Assembly: GCA_015501075.1 (NCBI GenBank)
Contig: JADNYJ010000050.1
Span: 62,001 to 126,000, forward strand
DNA: 64,000 nucleotides
From: Gymnopilus junonius
Lineage: Eukaryota > Basidiomycota > Agaricomycetes > Agaricales > Galerinaceae
Direction of reading: 5' to 3'
The translations under genes and the position numbers were made by a program. The notes beneath the pieces were generated by a model, which was not told the DNA's origin, searched no databases, and saw nothing but the letters and a program-made list of their open reading frames with translations. This document shows, piece after piece, positions 24,713 through 35,309 of the stretch (positions within the stretch are counted from its first letter, which is position 1; the number at the start of each line of letters is the position of its first letter).

Positions 24713-26162
24713 TAGAGCTGCGACCGCGCGGAAAGACGGTGCGAGCCCCGCTGACCTAAGGTCCGTCACGCGTGACGACCTGCTCCTAACCCCAGGCTTG
24801 GGGCTCTGCCGCGCTCTGCCACCTCGCCCTCTCCCCACCTCCGCCCGCCCACTGCCACGCCCGACCGTCAGCGATCGAGACGGCTGCGCTGATGACAGCA
24901 GGAGGACTAGGGGGGGACTAAGCCACCCACACACAACAATGCCCCACCCCGACAAAACAAAGCAAGCAAGCGATCAGTGAACAAGGGCACCAGCACGAAC
25001 ATCGACGGGCCACACCCAACCAACTCGACTGACCGGACCATGACTGACCACTCCTAACCGACCACAACCCAACCCAGCTGAGCAAAGGCCTAACAAAGCG
25101 AACAAAGCGAAGACTTCACACTCAAAACACAAAGCAGAAGGCGGCACCCGAGGAGCACTGTGGGGAGGAGGATGGATGGATTGGCACTTACCTATGCATG
25201 GATATGAGGGCGGAAACATGGAGGAAGGTGGAGAAGATCAATGCCTTCATGAACCGGCGATGCTCACTGGAATTAGAGGTGAGAGGAGCCATCGCGATCA
25301 CGAAGCTATCATGGGCTAACCCAAGCCTCTCCCCTTTTTATTTCGTTTGTAGCACATGAGGCTGTCTGGGGCACATGGCCGGATGTATCGTCCATCGTCC
25401 TCATGTAGGACTCGAGGACTCATGTCGACTCACCCACTCCTCCTTCCGATTTAATACTTAGATATGTTCTCGATACCACAGAGAACCGACCGACCCTTAC
25501 TTCCATACAATCTGTATAAAAGCAAATAGATTTTAAATTAGCTAGTACATTTGTAGTGCATTGTATTTTTTTTACTACAAACCACACAGATTAGCAGCGA
25601 GATTGAGATTGAGAGAGGGATATTTGATAGATGAACTGTCTGCTGCCGGGGGTAATGATATAATTAAAAGCTCAGAAAAATGGCCCTTCCATCATTGACT
25701 GATTTACGAAGCTGAGCTAGCCTAGAAGAAAGACAGTCATATGTGAGAATTTGCTATATGGGGCAAAAAAAAAGACAGTGTCTTCATTGAGAAGACGTTC
25801 CCGTGGGCAGGAAGACCGTTTTTTGGCCTATTTTCAATCATTGTTGACGTGTTCGATGCGTCGAACGCGTCTTTTGTATCACATGGGGACGTGAATGTGG
25901 GACCGATAGATTGTTGATCACTGATTCTCTTCCACACTACTCCTTGCCTTCCTAGCCATTGCTCTCGAGCTCTCCGACAAGGCTTTCTGAGTTCTGCAAT
26001 GAGATCCTCTCCCTGTGTGCCATACTCTTCACCTCAATGCTGGTGTGCTGAGAGATGATGCCGCCCATCTTATGTTGAGTTCTCTCCAAATCAGGTTACC
26101 CCGATGACTCACTTTGTATTCGAATCCGCCTCCACATACGTCACTCCCAACTTGCGACCATC
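24713..26162. other. Non-coding interior of the mobile element
   Basis: The first 500 bp are GC-rich and of simple composition, with many short gacc/cacc repeats, and yield only artefactual Pro- or Gly-rich frames. The remainder is AT-rich. The part just before 26163 should be the promoter of the nuclease gene. No RNA or further gene seen. Confidence 0.5.
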
Positions 26163-27748
26163 ATGGGGATAGCAGGTCTGTGGAAAGTAAGTAAATCCTT
26201 TGCTTATTTTGTGCACGTATTGTATACTTATTAGAACTGCTCAATTAGCTCCTTGAGCTAGTGGCTGAAAAGCGATCATTTCAGCAATTTTGCATTGAGG
26301 AAGGGTTCCTGCGTAATGAGGCAACTGACGGTCGAGGCCTTCGCATTGGCATTGATGCTCTGTACGTACAACTTCATCACTCTACTATTCAGACAGTTTT
26401 ACTGACATTGATGGCTAGTGGATGGGTGTATCGTGCATGTTATCGGCATAGTTGCACCAAAAATCCGGAGTTGGCAACGCTCTTTGCAAGATGTTCTCGC
26501 CTTGTCCAGCTCGCAGTGAACCCCCTCTTCATTTTTGATGGCCCTGGTAGACCGAGACGGAAGCGCGGCAAGCATGTTCGAGGAAATCCTCACTGGATTG
26601 AGTGTGACTTCAAGAAAATGCTGGATGCTTTAGGCTTTGCTTGGAAGGATGTATGTCCTCATTATTTACTTGTAGATGTTGTCTGATCCCATCTCCTTAT
26701 CCAGGCACCTGGTGAAGCTGAATCTGAGCTTGCATCTCTGTCAAAGCAGGGTTTGCTGGATGCAGTCCTCACTGAAGACTCGGATACTGTAGTCTTCGGT
26801 GCTAGGACAATTATCCGATTGTAAGCTGTCATATTTGATAGATAATCTACTGACAAACACTATTTACAGTGATGGCGATGTGCCTGATGATGAACAAGTC
26901 CTCGTTTATAGGGCATCTGATATAGAAAACCATGCGGATTTAATGCTGACACATGCGGACCTTGTGTTGATAGCACTCCTTGTAGGAGGTGATTACGATG
27001 TAAGTTCTCAGCTGGCTGGCGGTTGCGTTCTTGCTGATACTACTTCTTATTGCAGCATGGCATCAAGGATTGTGGAATAGAGACTGCCTTTGGCCTTGCT
27101 CGTGCAGGGTTTGGACATAGTCTTTCAAAGGCAGTTTCAACATGTGCAGCTGAAGACCTTCCTTCCGATTTGGATGGCTGGTGAACAGCCTTATGTCGTG
27201 AGGTTATTACAAACTCATCTAAGAAGCTCCCACGATGTTGCCCGACCCTTGCAAAAAACATACCCGATGACTTCCCATGCAACGACATACTGTTCGCTTA
27301 CTTCCAACCTCTGATTTCACGGGAGGACCCTCCATGCCTTTCCAATAGGCTGCCATCACCTCCTACATTGGCTCGCTTTGCAGAGGAGCACTTCACATGG
27401 GGAGACGTTATAGGCATTCTTGAACACTTTATGGCTACCATCTATCCCGGCCTTGCCCTTCGAATTATGATGCAGATCGCAAGTGCCCATGATCTCAGCC
27501 TCCAACAGCCTCACATTCATTCACTTGTTGGCGAGGTCATCACAACTCGACAACAAAGCTCCCTTCAGAAATGTGCACGCAGCCCTGAGCTCCGCATGCA
27601 GCTCAACATTTCCAAAGAGATGATCAATGAAATTGTTGCTGCCCTTCATAATCAGGGTAATAAAAATGAGGTGGAGTCCTGGATCTCAAAATGACTACCT
27701 AAATTACGTGCTTGGATTCCAGTTGCTGTAAAGCAGGTTGTAGGGTAA
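26163..27748 (+). pseudogene. XPG/FEN-like structure-specific nuclease (GEN1-type), with in-frame stops
   Basis: Encodes an XPG-family 5' flap/Holliday-junction-type nuclease. The start MGIAGLWK|LLELVAEK is the classic XPG N-terminus, with the Gly at position 2 that such enzymes use. Then come LRIGIDAL (metal-binding Asp), LFIFDGPGRPRRKRGK, the XPG-I block APGEAESELASLSKQGLLDA, VLTEDSDTVVFGA, and the helix-turn-helix part LIALLVGGDYDHGIKDCGIETA. Introns follow codons for WK, DAL, WKD, RF and DYD. Two in-frame TGA stops interrupt it: 27182-27184 (after LDGW, before TALCREV) and 27692-27694 (after SWISK, before LPKLRAWIPVAV). The frame reads on well after each. CGA at both sites would restore an open frame. 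It lies within the TIR element and is not the host's own GEN1 unless shown otherwise. Confidence 0.82.
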
Positions 27749-27929
27749 GATAGTGGTAATTATTCTGGGTCGATCAGTATACACATTGTGTTCTTTTCAT
27801 TAATTGCCTAATGTGTCCACTTTGTAGATGGGTTTTAATTTGATTCGAAGAGGTTTGTACTTATGTCTAGGACTTCTGAAATTTAAGACGGGGCTCCACT
27901 GCATTTACTTCTACTTCTCTCTCTTAACA

Positions 27930-30126
27930 ATGACCTTCATCCATGACCTTCCTGCATATGCTGGCCTCAATACTGCCCTTTGCAAGGACTTGCCATACAA
28001 CGAGGACATTCAAAATGACCTGGAGGGTGAAAAGGAAACTATCCCTGATCTATCTTCCAGGGATTCTGCCCCTTCAGAAAATCCGACAGTCTTCCTGTGG
28101 TGGAAAACAATCAGTGGTGCATCTAAGGGTGTATCAGAGAAGACAGATTCTGAGTATCAGCGGTGAGTCTTTTTCGACAAGCTTTAATGCTTATTTGAGT
28201 GAACTCTGACTTTACTGAAAGGCTTGTCAATCAGTGTGTCAACTTCTTGATTGGTAATTCGCTGATACAGAAATGTGAAGACTTTGTATGCCCAAGTCCA
28301 CCTGAGGATGTGCCATTCTTTATAATGGCCTGGATCATGAATCAGTAAGGCCTTGATATACTTCCTTTGTAAATTAAGTAACTGATAAAATGGTGCTTAT
28401 CAGATGTGATGAGATCAATCTAGATGGCTCACTCAAACCTCAGAACCAAATTCGTGATTCATATGTTCATGGTGTTATATACGCGCCTCCGACCAACTCC
28501 GATCTCCGACTATATGAACTCCGACCTCATGATCCCCTCGAAGTACTACAAGTCCCGGAACATGTAGACACTTAGATTACACATAGCTAGTCAACTCCGA
28601 GTAGAGCAGAGTAACTTACACGTCTGCCTGCTCACTAGTACATGTACAGTCTCCGCTTAGTTTCCTCTGTAGTATAAAAACCTTAGAACTATTATTAGGT
28701 ACCTTAGTTCGTATATTGTTTGTTAATCAATCCACGCTCTCTACTCCGCTCTCTCGTCCCGATCCGACTCCGAAATTTGAGACAACGTCCAGACAACGGA
28801 GCGCAACACACACGTTGAAGCTGAAGTCTCAACCCTATGTCTACATACATTACGCTAAGACCAACTCCGACACCGACGTACTCCGACGTAGCTCCGACGT
28901 GGATCTCCTCTGCCTACTCCGCTCTTCCTTTCGTCTAGAACTTAACACATGGTCAGAAAATGCGTGCCTCTATGACCTACCTTTTTGGCCGTATTCTTGG
29001 TCTTGGTTCATGCCCCTGGCAGAAAAGTGAAGTCACTGGGAGAATGACCGGAAATCCATCGATCTCAGAACAGGTGTCCTCCTATATGATGAGCCTACAC
29101 ACACGCAAGGTACAGAATAGTATTTTATCTCTCTGTGATGTGGATTGTCAGCTAGAAACTTTATAGGTTCACAGCGGTGAAACACCAACATCTGCTCGTG
29201 CAGTTACCTCTGTAAGCCTGATGCTGATGACTAATCATTGTGTTAAAATAAAGCACCCACCAGGAAACATTGAAAAAATTATACGACGAAAACAACAAAC
29301 CAGAGAAATCAAAGATCAAGGAATATGAACCCTCTTCACGGTCACAAGCACAAGACATCAATGACTGGGGAGGAGGTATGACTCGTTGAGCTCTTCAAGC
29401 CATTTATACAATTGCATTCCTCTGTCTTCTCCGTTCTGATGAGGTTCTTAAAATTCGACGTGAAAATATAATCCTTCAAGATGATGACAGCATAACACTA
29501 TTATTAGATTTCCGGAAGACTCATCGGGATGGTGGTAAATCTTTTTGCTCTATCTTTGTCCATCTTACTTTTAATTCATGATGCTCAATGTCTCCAAACA
29601 GGAATTAAACCATTTCATCTCTATCCCCTTCCTTGGGACAAAGCCCATCTCTGTCCTGTCCGTGCATTAGGGGAGTGGATAAAGGCAAGCAAAATCACGT
29701 CTGGCTATCTTTTCCAGAAGATGGCATCAGGAGACAGGCCTGATGCTGAGGACACACCCATGGTAAATCATTGTTTCCTATATCACCCTTCAATCCAGTG
29801 ACAAGTTTTGTTTGAATCAGACCTCAGAGCAGTTTCTCGAACTCTTTCGGAACAACCTACTTGACATCGGAGTTGATCCTATTCCATATGGGACTCACTC
29901 TTTCAGACGTGGTGGATGTCAATACCTGTCATCTGTTCGACGTTGGTCACTTCGACAGCTGTGTGATTGGGGTGGTTGGAGTACTGAGTTTTCCAACCTT
30001 ACCATTGTTCGTTATTTGATTTCTTGGAATGATGATCCAACAGATATGCAGGAGGATTATTTTAATCCTGCCCGAAAGCCTGCTGTAAAGTGCTTTCAGT
30101 GTGGGAGGTCTTGTCACTGTGCATAG
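27930..30126 (+). pseudogene. Tyrosine recombinase gene, interrupted by a solo LTR and one stop
   Basis: Integrase of the tyrosine-recombinase type. The N-terminal part reads ENPTVFLWWKTISGASKG and LVNQCVNFLIGN. The core-binding part, once the 475-bp LTR is left out, is continuous: RDSYVHGQKMRASMTYLFGR, then SEVTGRMTGNPSISEQVSSY. The catalytic part shows AFLCLLRSDEVLKI (Arg I), PFHLYPLPWDKAH, YGTHSFRRGG (His-x-x-Arg II), LCDWGGWS and IVRYLIS (candidate nucleophile Tyr). The C-terminus has a small Cys-rich knuckle (KCFQCGRSCHCA). One in-frame TGA lies at 29387-29389 (after GGGMTR, before ALQAIYTIAF). Introns are short and GT-AG. It resembles recombinases multiplied in Agaricomycete genomes (Crypton-like), but the flanking TIRs are not a Crypton trait. 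Confidence 0.85.
28473..28947. mobile_element. Solo LTR (475 bp) inside the tyrosine recombinase gene
   Basis: Starts TGTTATATAC and ends CTTAACA, giving the short inverted ends TGTTA/TAACA. It is flanked by the exact 5-bp duplication CATGG (28468-28472 and 28948-28952). It contains a TATA-like region (tataaaaacc, 28674-28683) and many ctccgac repeats, and no coding frame. Removing it with one duplication restores the recombinase reading frame. It is therefore a retrotransposon LTR left by recombination between two LTRs, younger than the host element. Confidence 0.92.
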
Positions 30127-30236
30127 ATAGGTATAGAGTATAGCGAGAACAATGCATTTATTATGAACAGATTATTATGGACTAGAAAGAGCTATGAATT
30201 ACAAGAAAGGTATGATAGAGGGTGCAGCTATCACTA

Positions 30237-31901
30237 TCACTCATCCTCAGCCTCCGCTTCATCAATGTCTTCAGCTTCATCTTCCTCACCTACAATCCCC
30301 TTCTCCTTGTGATACTGTTTGATGATATCGCAGTCTCGAATCTTCACATGGATCTTGCCATTCTTCTTATAACAGAAGACCTCAGGGAATTTGTCACCAT
30401 ACTCAGCCTTGATCTTCTCAGCAAGTAGTCGATTCTTTTCCTTCCTCTCAAGGGAAAGTCGCCCAAGAATTGCTTTGTAACCTAGATGCTGACCGTTTTC
30501 AGAGAAAGTTGCCCAGAATTGGTCCGGTGAGCTCTCGCGATACCGTCTGACAATGACCTATCAGTTTTTGAAAGCTAATCAGCTGCCATTATAAATCTGA
30601 GAGAAGAATATATTGATTACCTTCCAATTAAACCATTTTCCTTTGATGCCTTTCCACTGCTTCGGCTTCCAGTTGATGTTCGGCTTTGAGGTGTATATGT
30701 CATTCCAGTATACAATTGCAATGGGGATACCTTTAATCCGCATTTTCGAATCATTTTTCCAATGTTCGGAAGTGTCATCCCACATCATGTTCAAGGTAGC
30801 TATATCGCGAGCAAATGACACGGCAGGTGGAACAGGGACATCATCAGCTGTGAAGACAAGCTGTTGACCATCTCCGAGGGTCAAGGACTGAGTCACGGGC
30901 ATGCTACTTTGGCCCTGTGGCTGTAATGACGATGGCAGGATTGGAGAGGGTGCTGCTGCTGGAGCAGGTTGACGTTGGACCGGGGCACCAATCACAGAAT
31001 GTTGAGTGGGATAGAAGGTGGTGTGAGACGGAGAGGCCGTGATGTGTTGCAGGATTTGCATGAGCTGCATGTTGGTGATCTCGATACTCTGCTTTACGTC
31101 TTGGGCTACCTGTAATCTATATGAGAGAAGAGCAAAGATAACAACCAAAATTAAACTTACCATTGAAGGAATACTTCTCGCATCATGAGCCGCGAGTTCA
31201 AGACGTTTTTCCTCCAGGTAATATGGGTATCGGGTTGTGATGCGATCAGCCTATGGAAGAATGAATGACATTTTATAATAAGATCACAATGACTATGTAG
31301 TACATACCCATTCCAAGTCGGCTTTGTGCCGTTTGTCACTCCAACCTGTCTCTGCTTGTTGCGTGGCTGTAAGCGGAGTCCTTGCAGCAGCAGGGTCATC
31401 CCTGAACATGATCTCGCGCCGCTTTGCTGACCTCTTCAGTACAGTCGCTTGGTTTGGTCAGTCCCAGGTCGACTCCCAAGTGAGCACGGCGAGCACCAGA
31501 TCTTAGCCTAAAGAGGTTGTCAGCCATTTCACAAGCAGTAAGAATTAAATATTACATACCGATCCCACAAGTCATCCTTTCTACTGAAGTCTTCGAGCCG
31601 TTTTGTCAAATTTGGCATGTTCACACCGCTGTGCGGGATGTTGAATTGCCGGCAAAGATCGACGAGCTGTGGTCGTCTTAACGAGTGTCTAACAACAAAT
31701 CAGAGCAGTCAGTGAAGCATAGAAAGAGTAGCAAAAGTTAAATTGCACCCACATTGCTAGATACTGGGTCTCGATAGTCCCATCCGAGTTCAGCTTAGGG
31801 AACGGGAGTCGACTCGAGTCCTGCTCGCAAGGAGCTCCTTTCTCCAGATCAGGTGCATCCACGTCCATCTCAATGTTCTCCTGTTCATCGACATCCATCA
31901 T
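30237..31901 (-). CDS. SAP-domain protein, convergent partner of the recombinase
   Basis: Begins MMDVDEQENIEMDVDAPDLE, then a SAP domain (IHSLRRPQLVDLCRQFN, SGVNMPNLTKRLEDF), a motif for binding DNA, often AT-rich. A central helical region follows (ITTRYPYYLEEKRLELA, QSIEITNMQLMQILQHI), then a Pro/Gln-rich linker and a C-terminal domain with KIKGIPIAIVYWNDIYT-like residues, SPDQFWATFSENGQHLGYKA and EYGDKFPEVFCYKKNGKIH, ending in an acidic tail. Six exons with GT-AG introns. One base is missing near 31410 (KAAR then EIMFRDDPAAA in the next frame). It ends only 110 bp from the recombinase stop, tail to tail. A role as DNA-binding accessory factor of the recombinase is inference from position only. 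Confidence 0.7.
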
Positions 31902-32335
31902 CGCATAGATATAGTATGGAATCCAAAGGAAGAGGGCCGAGATCAGGAAAGAGGTGGCGAGTAGATAGATGACACGGGCAAGGACGAGGACAGCGAGCTC
32001 TTGGGGGTTTGTCGTGTCGAAGGAGCAGTTGCTGTCAGCTCCGAAGCTTGCCAGCACATAAACGAGCCCATCGGTGGGCCAAGGGCCGTCGAAGAGATCG
32101 ACGGACCTGCAAAGCGGGGAAATCAATAAATGAGCACGGAGATGGAACCAAAAAGGAATGGCGCCAGGGAGAGAGCAATGGCGATGGAAAGAAACAGAGG
32201 CAAAGGGAGTGACGCAAGCCCCATCACTCCTGCCAAGACGGGAAGAGGACGGTTCTGTGACGAAACGGTTGACGGGCCGTGACGGCGGCTGTGACCCCCG
32301 CCAACTCACGTGCATCAACCGTCTTTTCTCAGCAA

Positions 32336-32378
32336 GAAGCTCTTGCGAGCGATACTAGAGGCTGGTTTTAGGAGCCTG
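32336..32378 (-). repeat. Right 43-bp terminal inverted repeat
   Basis: Reverse complement of 23864-23906 with a single mismatch. Ends TTTTAGGAGCCTG, followed directly by the second copy of the 9-bp duplication (32379-32387). Confidence 0.85.
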
Positions 32379-32784
32379 GGAAGGAGGCCCAAGAACACGT
32401 CGCGCAAAGCCAAAGGCCGTGGAACTGAAGACGTGTCAAGCCCGTCGCTCTAAGCCCATTTTGGGAAGCCATCTATTTTTGACCAAGTCCGGCCATCAGT
32501 CCCATCAACCCACACCCACCCGCCGTCGCAGGGAGAGCCCATGATCTCCCGCCCGCTGCAAAGGCCCTCGAGGGCGCGCAGATGCTCCGCGCCAAGGCGC
32601 GTTGGAGCAGGGCGCGACCACGTGATTTTCGGCAGGCTCGGCACTCGCCAATGCTCGGAAACACCCGGTAAATCCCTCGGCATAAGTATCCTAAAACATA
32701 GCCGACTTCTGCAATCGATCTGATGCATCTACTACTCGACATTCATGCGTCATAAAATTTAAGCAAATAATCATAATATTCTTG
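32379..32784. other. Right flank of the mobile element, non-coding
   Basis: Opens with the 9-bp direct repeat GGAAGGAGG (32379-32387). The rest is GC-rich to 32640, with a cacgtg E-box-like hexamer near 32620, then AT-rich up to the 3' end of the first siderophore synthetase gene. No gene supported. Confidence 0.5.
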
Positions 32785-34966
32785 CTAGTCAACAATGTGT
32801 CCTTGCTGGGGTCTTAACTGGATGAGATTGGGATACGGACTATAGATCATCTGCCAGTGAAAAATAGGTTAGAATCAGAACAATAAGTGTCAGGTTTCGA
32901 CAAGCCACTTACATCTCGATATGAGTCGCGCATTCGCATTCTCATCAAACATTTTGAGTTGACGGTATGACTGTTCGGATTTATCCACACATCCCAAGCA
33001 GGATGGTGACGAGGAATTGCCACTTCCATGTATTTCCTGAGTATCGCCCAGCCGAGACCGTTGTAGTGGAGTCCGAGCAACCTGATGAGACGCTGGATGT
33101 GGTTATGGACAAATGTATGATAGAATTTTGGGAATGTTTCCTCTAAAGTATCCGTCGCCACGCAATGTCCACGAAGGAACTGGAAGTCGACTCCCGTCGA
33201 TTGACGCAATGTTGGTGGATGAATACGTAGTCCACCAAGGTCTCGAAGGACAAACCCAAGAAGTTCTCCCGTGGCGATATCAAAACGGGCAAGCACGTTT
33301 TGGGCGTGCGCTTCGAAAGCCACTCCATTCTTGATGAGAGCAGGTAAGAATGCCTCGCAGGCTATTCGGATATACCTGAACACTTGTCAGCAAGAGTTTG
33401 GAACCACTTGATTATGGCACACATACGTGTCCAGAAAACGTGCACACTTTTCCTCAGTATCAAGCTCAAAGATATATTGAACGGCGGCCACACCCCGTGG
33501 GGTGTTTGCATGGTCCGTTTCCAATAAGGCCGCACATACTATAAGAGCTTGACCATCGGGAACCTTGTATTCGTCCCTAATCACCGCTGTGAAATGCTTG
33601 GCTAATTCTGTTTCTTGTGTCCTATAAACTGCACTGCTTGTTTCAAGCTCAATGGAGAGTATCTCCGAATTGATAGCTAGCTTTGGGACAATGTCGGCAG
33701 AGAATCGCGGTCCGAAATTCGCAGTAAAATGAGAAATAGTACGCAAAGACGATGAGATTTTCACGCCGACTGCAAGCTTGAGGGCTATGCCAGGGAAATT
33801 GGGTACAATAACCGTCCTTTCGAAAGGTGAGTGTTAGTGCAGGGTACGTTATGCCATGTCTCACCTAATGCTTGATTGTGCCAAAGCGGGCAGATTAATA
33901 TGAGGACCTAGAACCTCGACGCCTTGAAACCTTGATACTATATTTTGGATTTGCAGCTCATGGACTGGCATATAGACAAAACGCTCGTGGTCTATAGTAG
34001 TATCTCCGGCTTGCTTTGCGGCTTGGTCCACTAGGTCCTGACTAATGTTCTGAAAATTCCCGAGCAGTTCTATGTGACCAATTGGCACTCGAACAAATCG
34101 GATACGGGGATGGTACCAATCATAATCCAAAGAACCGCCATTTTCAGGTAACATTCTGGCCCTATGCATCTGGCACATGTTAGTGCAACTAGTAGGATAA
34201 TGGACAAGATACTATTTACCGGGTGTGTTGGATGGCCTGCGACGAGACTTTGTTCCCACTCAATAGCAGGAGAATACAGATTGGGGCAAAGAGGAGGACT
34301 TTCATATGCGACAGCTGAAGGAGGTGTGATCATAATTCTAGAAAGGTCACAAGCTCCAATATTTTTTACTTACTCTGCCAAATAAGGGAACTCTGCATCT
34401 CTTGGGCAATGATTTCGTGTAGAGCCTCAGATATCATGACGGTTTCAACAAACCTCTTCCACAGGGCGACTGGATCTGTAACCCGGCATAAGGACCCCCG
34501 AGCCGACAAATCCCATGGTGGTGGCTTGAGGTAGTTGAGTATTGATTGACCGAACTTGTCCTGACATTTGGTGAATCGAGGTCCAGATCCGTGATGATGC
34601 ACCTACATTGCAGTCCTCTGCTCCCACGTTCCCGAACTCATAAATAGATGGAAGCATATCTAAGGGGTCTACAAGACCGACAAGTCGCCCATGCTTTAAT
34701 ATTTCTTCATCTTTAAGAACTGGAGAATGATGCAGAGGTGATATCACATATATGTCGTCCGGATGGAAAGTGCGGAAAACCTTGACGTCTTCCGAGATTG
34801 TGTGAGTGGAAAGAACCACAAGAAGTCCTGCAACTCCGAAGGACGGGTCGTTAACAGGAACATAGAATGCCCGAAGGATCTGCTCTGTGACAAGGCAAGA
34901 TATGAAGCGCGAGATCACTGCGAATGAGGCTCGTTCACGAGAAGATAAAAGGGGTGGAAAAGACAT
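32785..34966 (-). CDS. IucA/IucC-type siderophore synthetase, copy 1
   Basis: NRPS-independent siderophore (NIS) synthetase, an ATP-dependent ligase that joins a carboxylate such as citrate to an amine or alcohol. Family marks are EWEQSLVAGHPTHPMHRAR (the GHPxHPxxK/R signature), RFVRVPIGH, YMPVHELQIQNIV, NLPALAQSSIR, LRTISHFTANFGPRFSADIV, and in the C-terminal FhuF-like part NGVAFEAHAQNVLARFD, GFVLRDLGGLRI, HNHIQRLIRLLGLHYNG and CLMRMRMRDSYRD. The last exon reads MIYSPYPNLIQLRPQQGH and stops at 32785. An intron in the N-terminal third ends at the codons DKFGQSI. One base seems missing near the donor at about 34370. Protein of roughly 600 residues, no signal peptide. Product unknown. Confidence 0.85.
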
Positions 34967-35190
34967 TAAACGTCGATTAAAATCGATGACGTTGTGCTTT
35001 GAGGAAAAAGGTGTAAGACACAGTCTCGATGAATGGCCCTATTTCAAGGTTTAGTTGAAAGAAGGACTGGATCAAGACATGAGCAAACTGAAATGGGTAT
35101 CCAGACAGCTCACCAACAAGTTGTAGTACGATTCCAAATCTAACGACCTCGAATGGTAGGGGAATCAGGCCAACACTACGATCTGGACCT

Positions 35191-35197
35191 TTATATA
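35191..35197 (-). promoter_or_regulatory. TATA box of siderophore synthetase copy 1
   Basis: TATATAA on the minus strand, about 225 bp before the start codon at 34966 and about 105 bp downstream of the ATCTGATAA site. Confidence 0.5.
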
Positions 35198-35300
35198 TCT
35201 GAAACGTAACCACTTAAGGCTAACACGTTTGTCGTTGTTCGTTCGAATGAAATATGGGTTCTGTCGCAAGCAAGCCTTTTGAAGGCGACGATTCCTGGTT

Positions 35301-35309
35301 ATCTGATAA
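35301..35309 (+). promoter_or_regulatory. ATCTGATAA, candidate iron-responsive GATA-factor site
   Basis: Exact match to ATCWGATAA, the preferred site of fungal iron-regulatory GATA repressors (Urbs1, SreA, Fep1 class), which shut off siderophore genes when iron is plentiful. It lies about 335 bp upstream of the synthetase start. A second core (TTATCT = AGATAA) lies at 35320-35325. About one such 9-mer is expected by chance in a window this size, so the position in a siderophore promoter is the argument. Confidence 0.55.

Larger units (their letters stand above)
23864..32378. mobile_element. 8.5-kb TIR element carrying XPG nuclease, tyrosine recombinase and SAP-domain genes
   Basis: The interval is bounded by 43-bp inverted repeats (42/43 identical, ends CAGG...CCTG) and by an exact 9-bp direct repeat. 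This is direct sequence evidence for a DNA element that inserted as a unit. Inside are a damaged XPG-type nuclease gene (+), a damaged tyrosine recombinase gene (+) interrupted by a solo LTR, and a SAP-domain gene (-) convergent with it. A large palindrome (arms 23903-24061 and 24552-24712) sits at the left end. I found no DDE transposase, helicase or Rep protein. A 9-bp duplication is typical of Mutator-like elements, and XPG nucleases are known from Academ transposons, but neither class fits the whole. The element is probably non-functional now. Confidence 0.72.

Noticed and set aside
24635..25219. Open frames on both strands in the GC-rich part of the element
   Set aside because: Produced by simple-sequence composition; the Pro/Arg- and Cys/Gly-rich translations resemble nothing.
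23864..32378. Assignment of the element to the Academ superfamily because of its XPG nuclease
   Set aside because: No Academ transposase or helicase is visible, and the 9-bp direct repeat does not fit the short target duplications of that group.
23864..32378. Assignment of the element to Crypton because of its tyrosine recombinase
   Set aside because: Cryptons lack long terminal inverted repeats, and both ends here have them.
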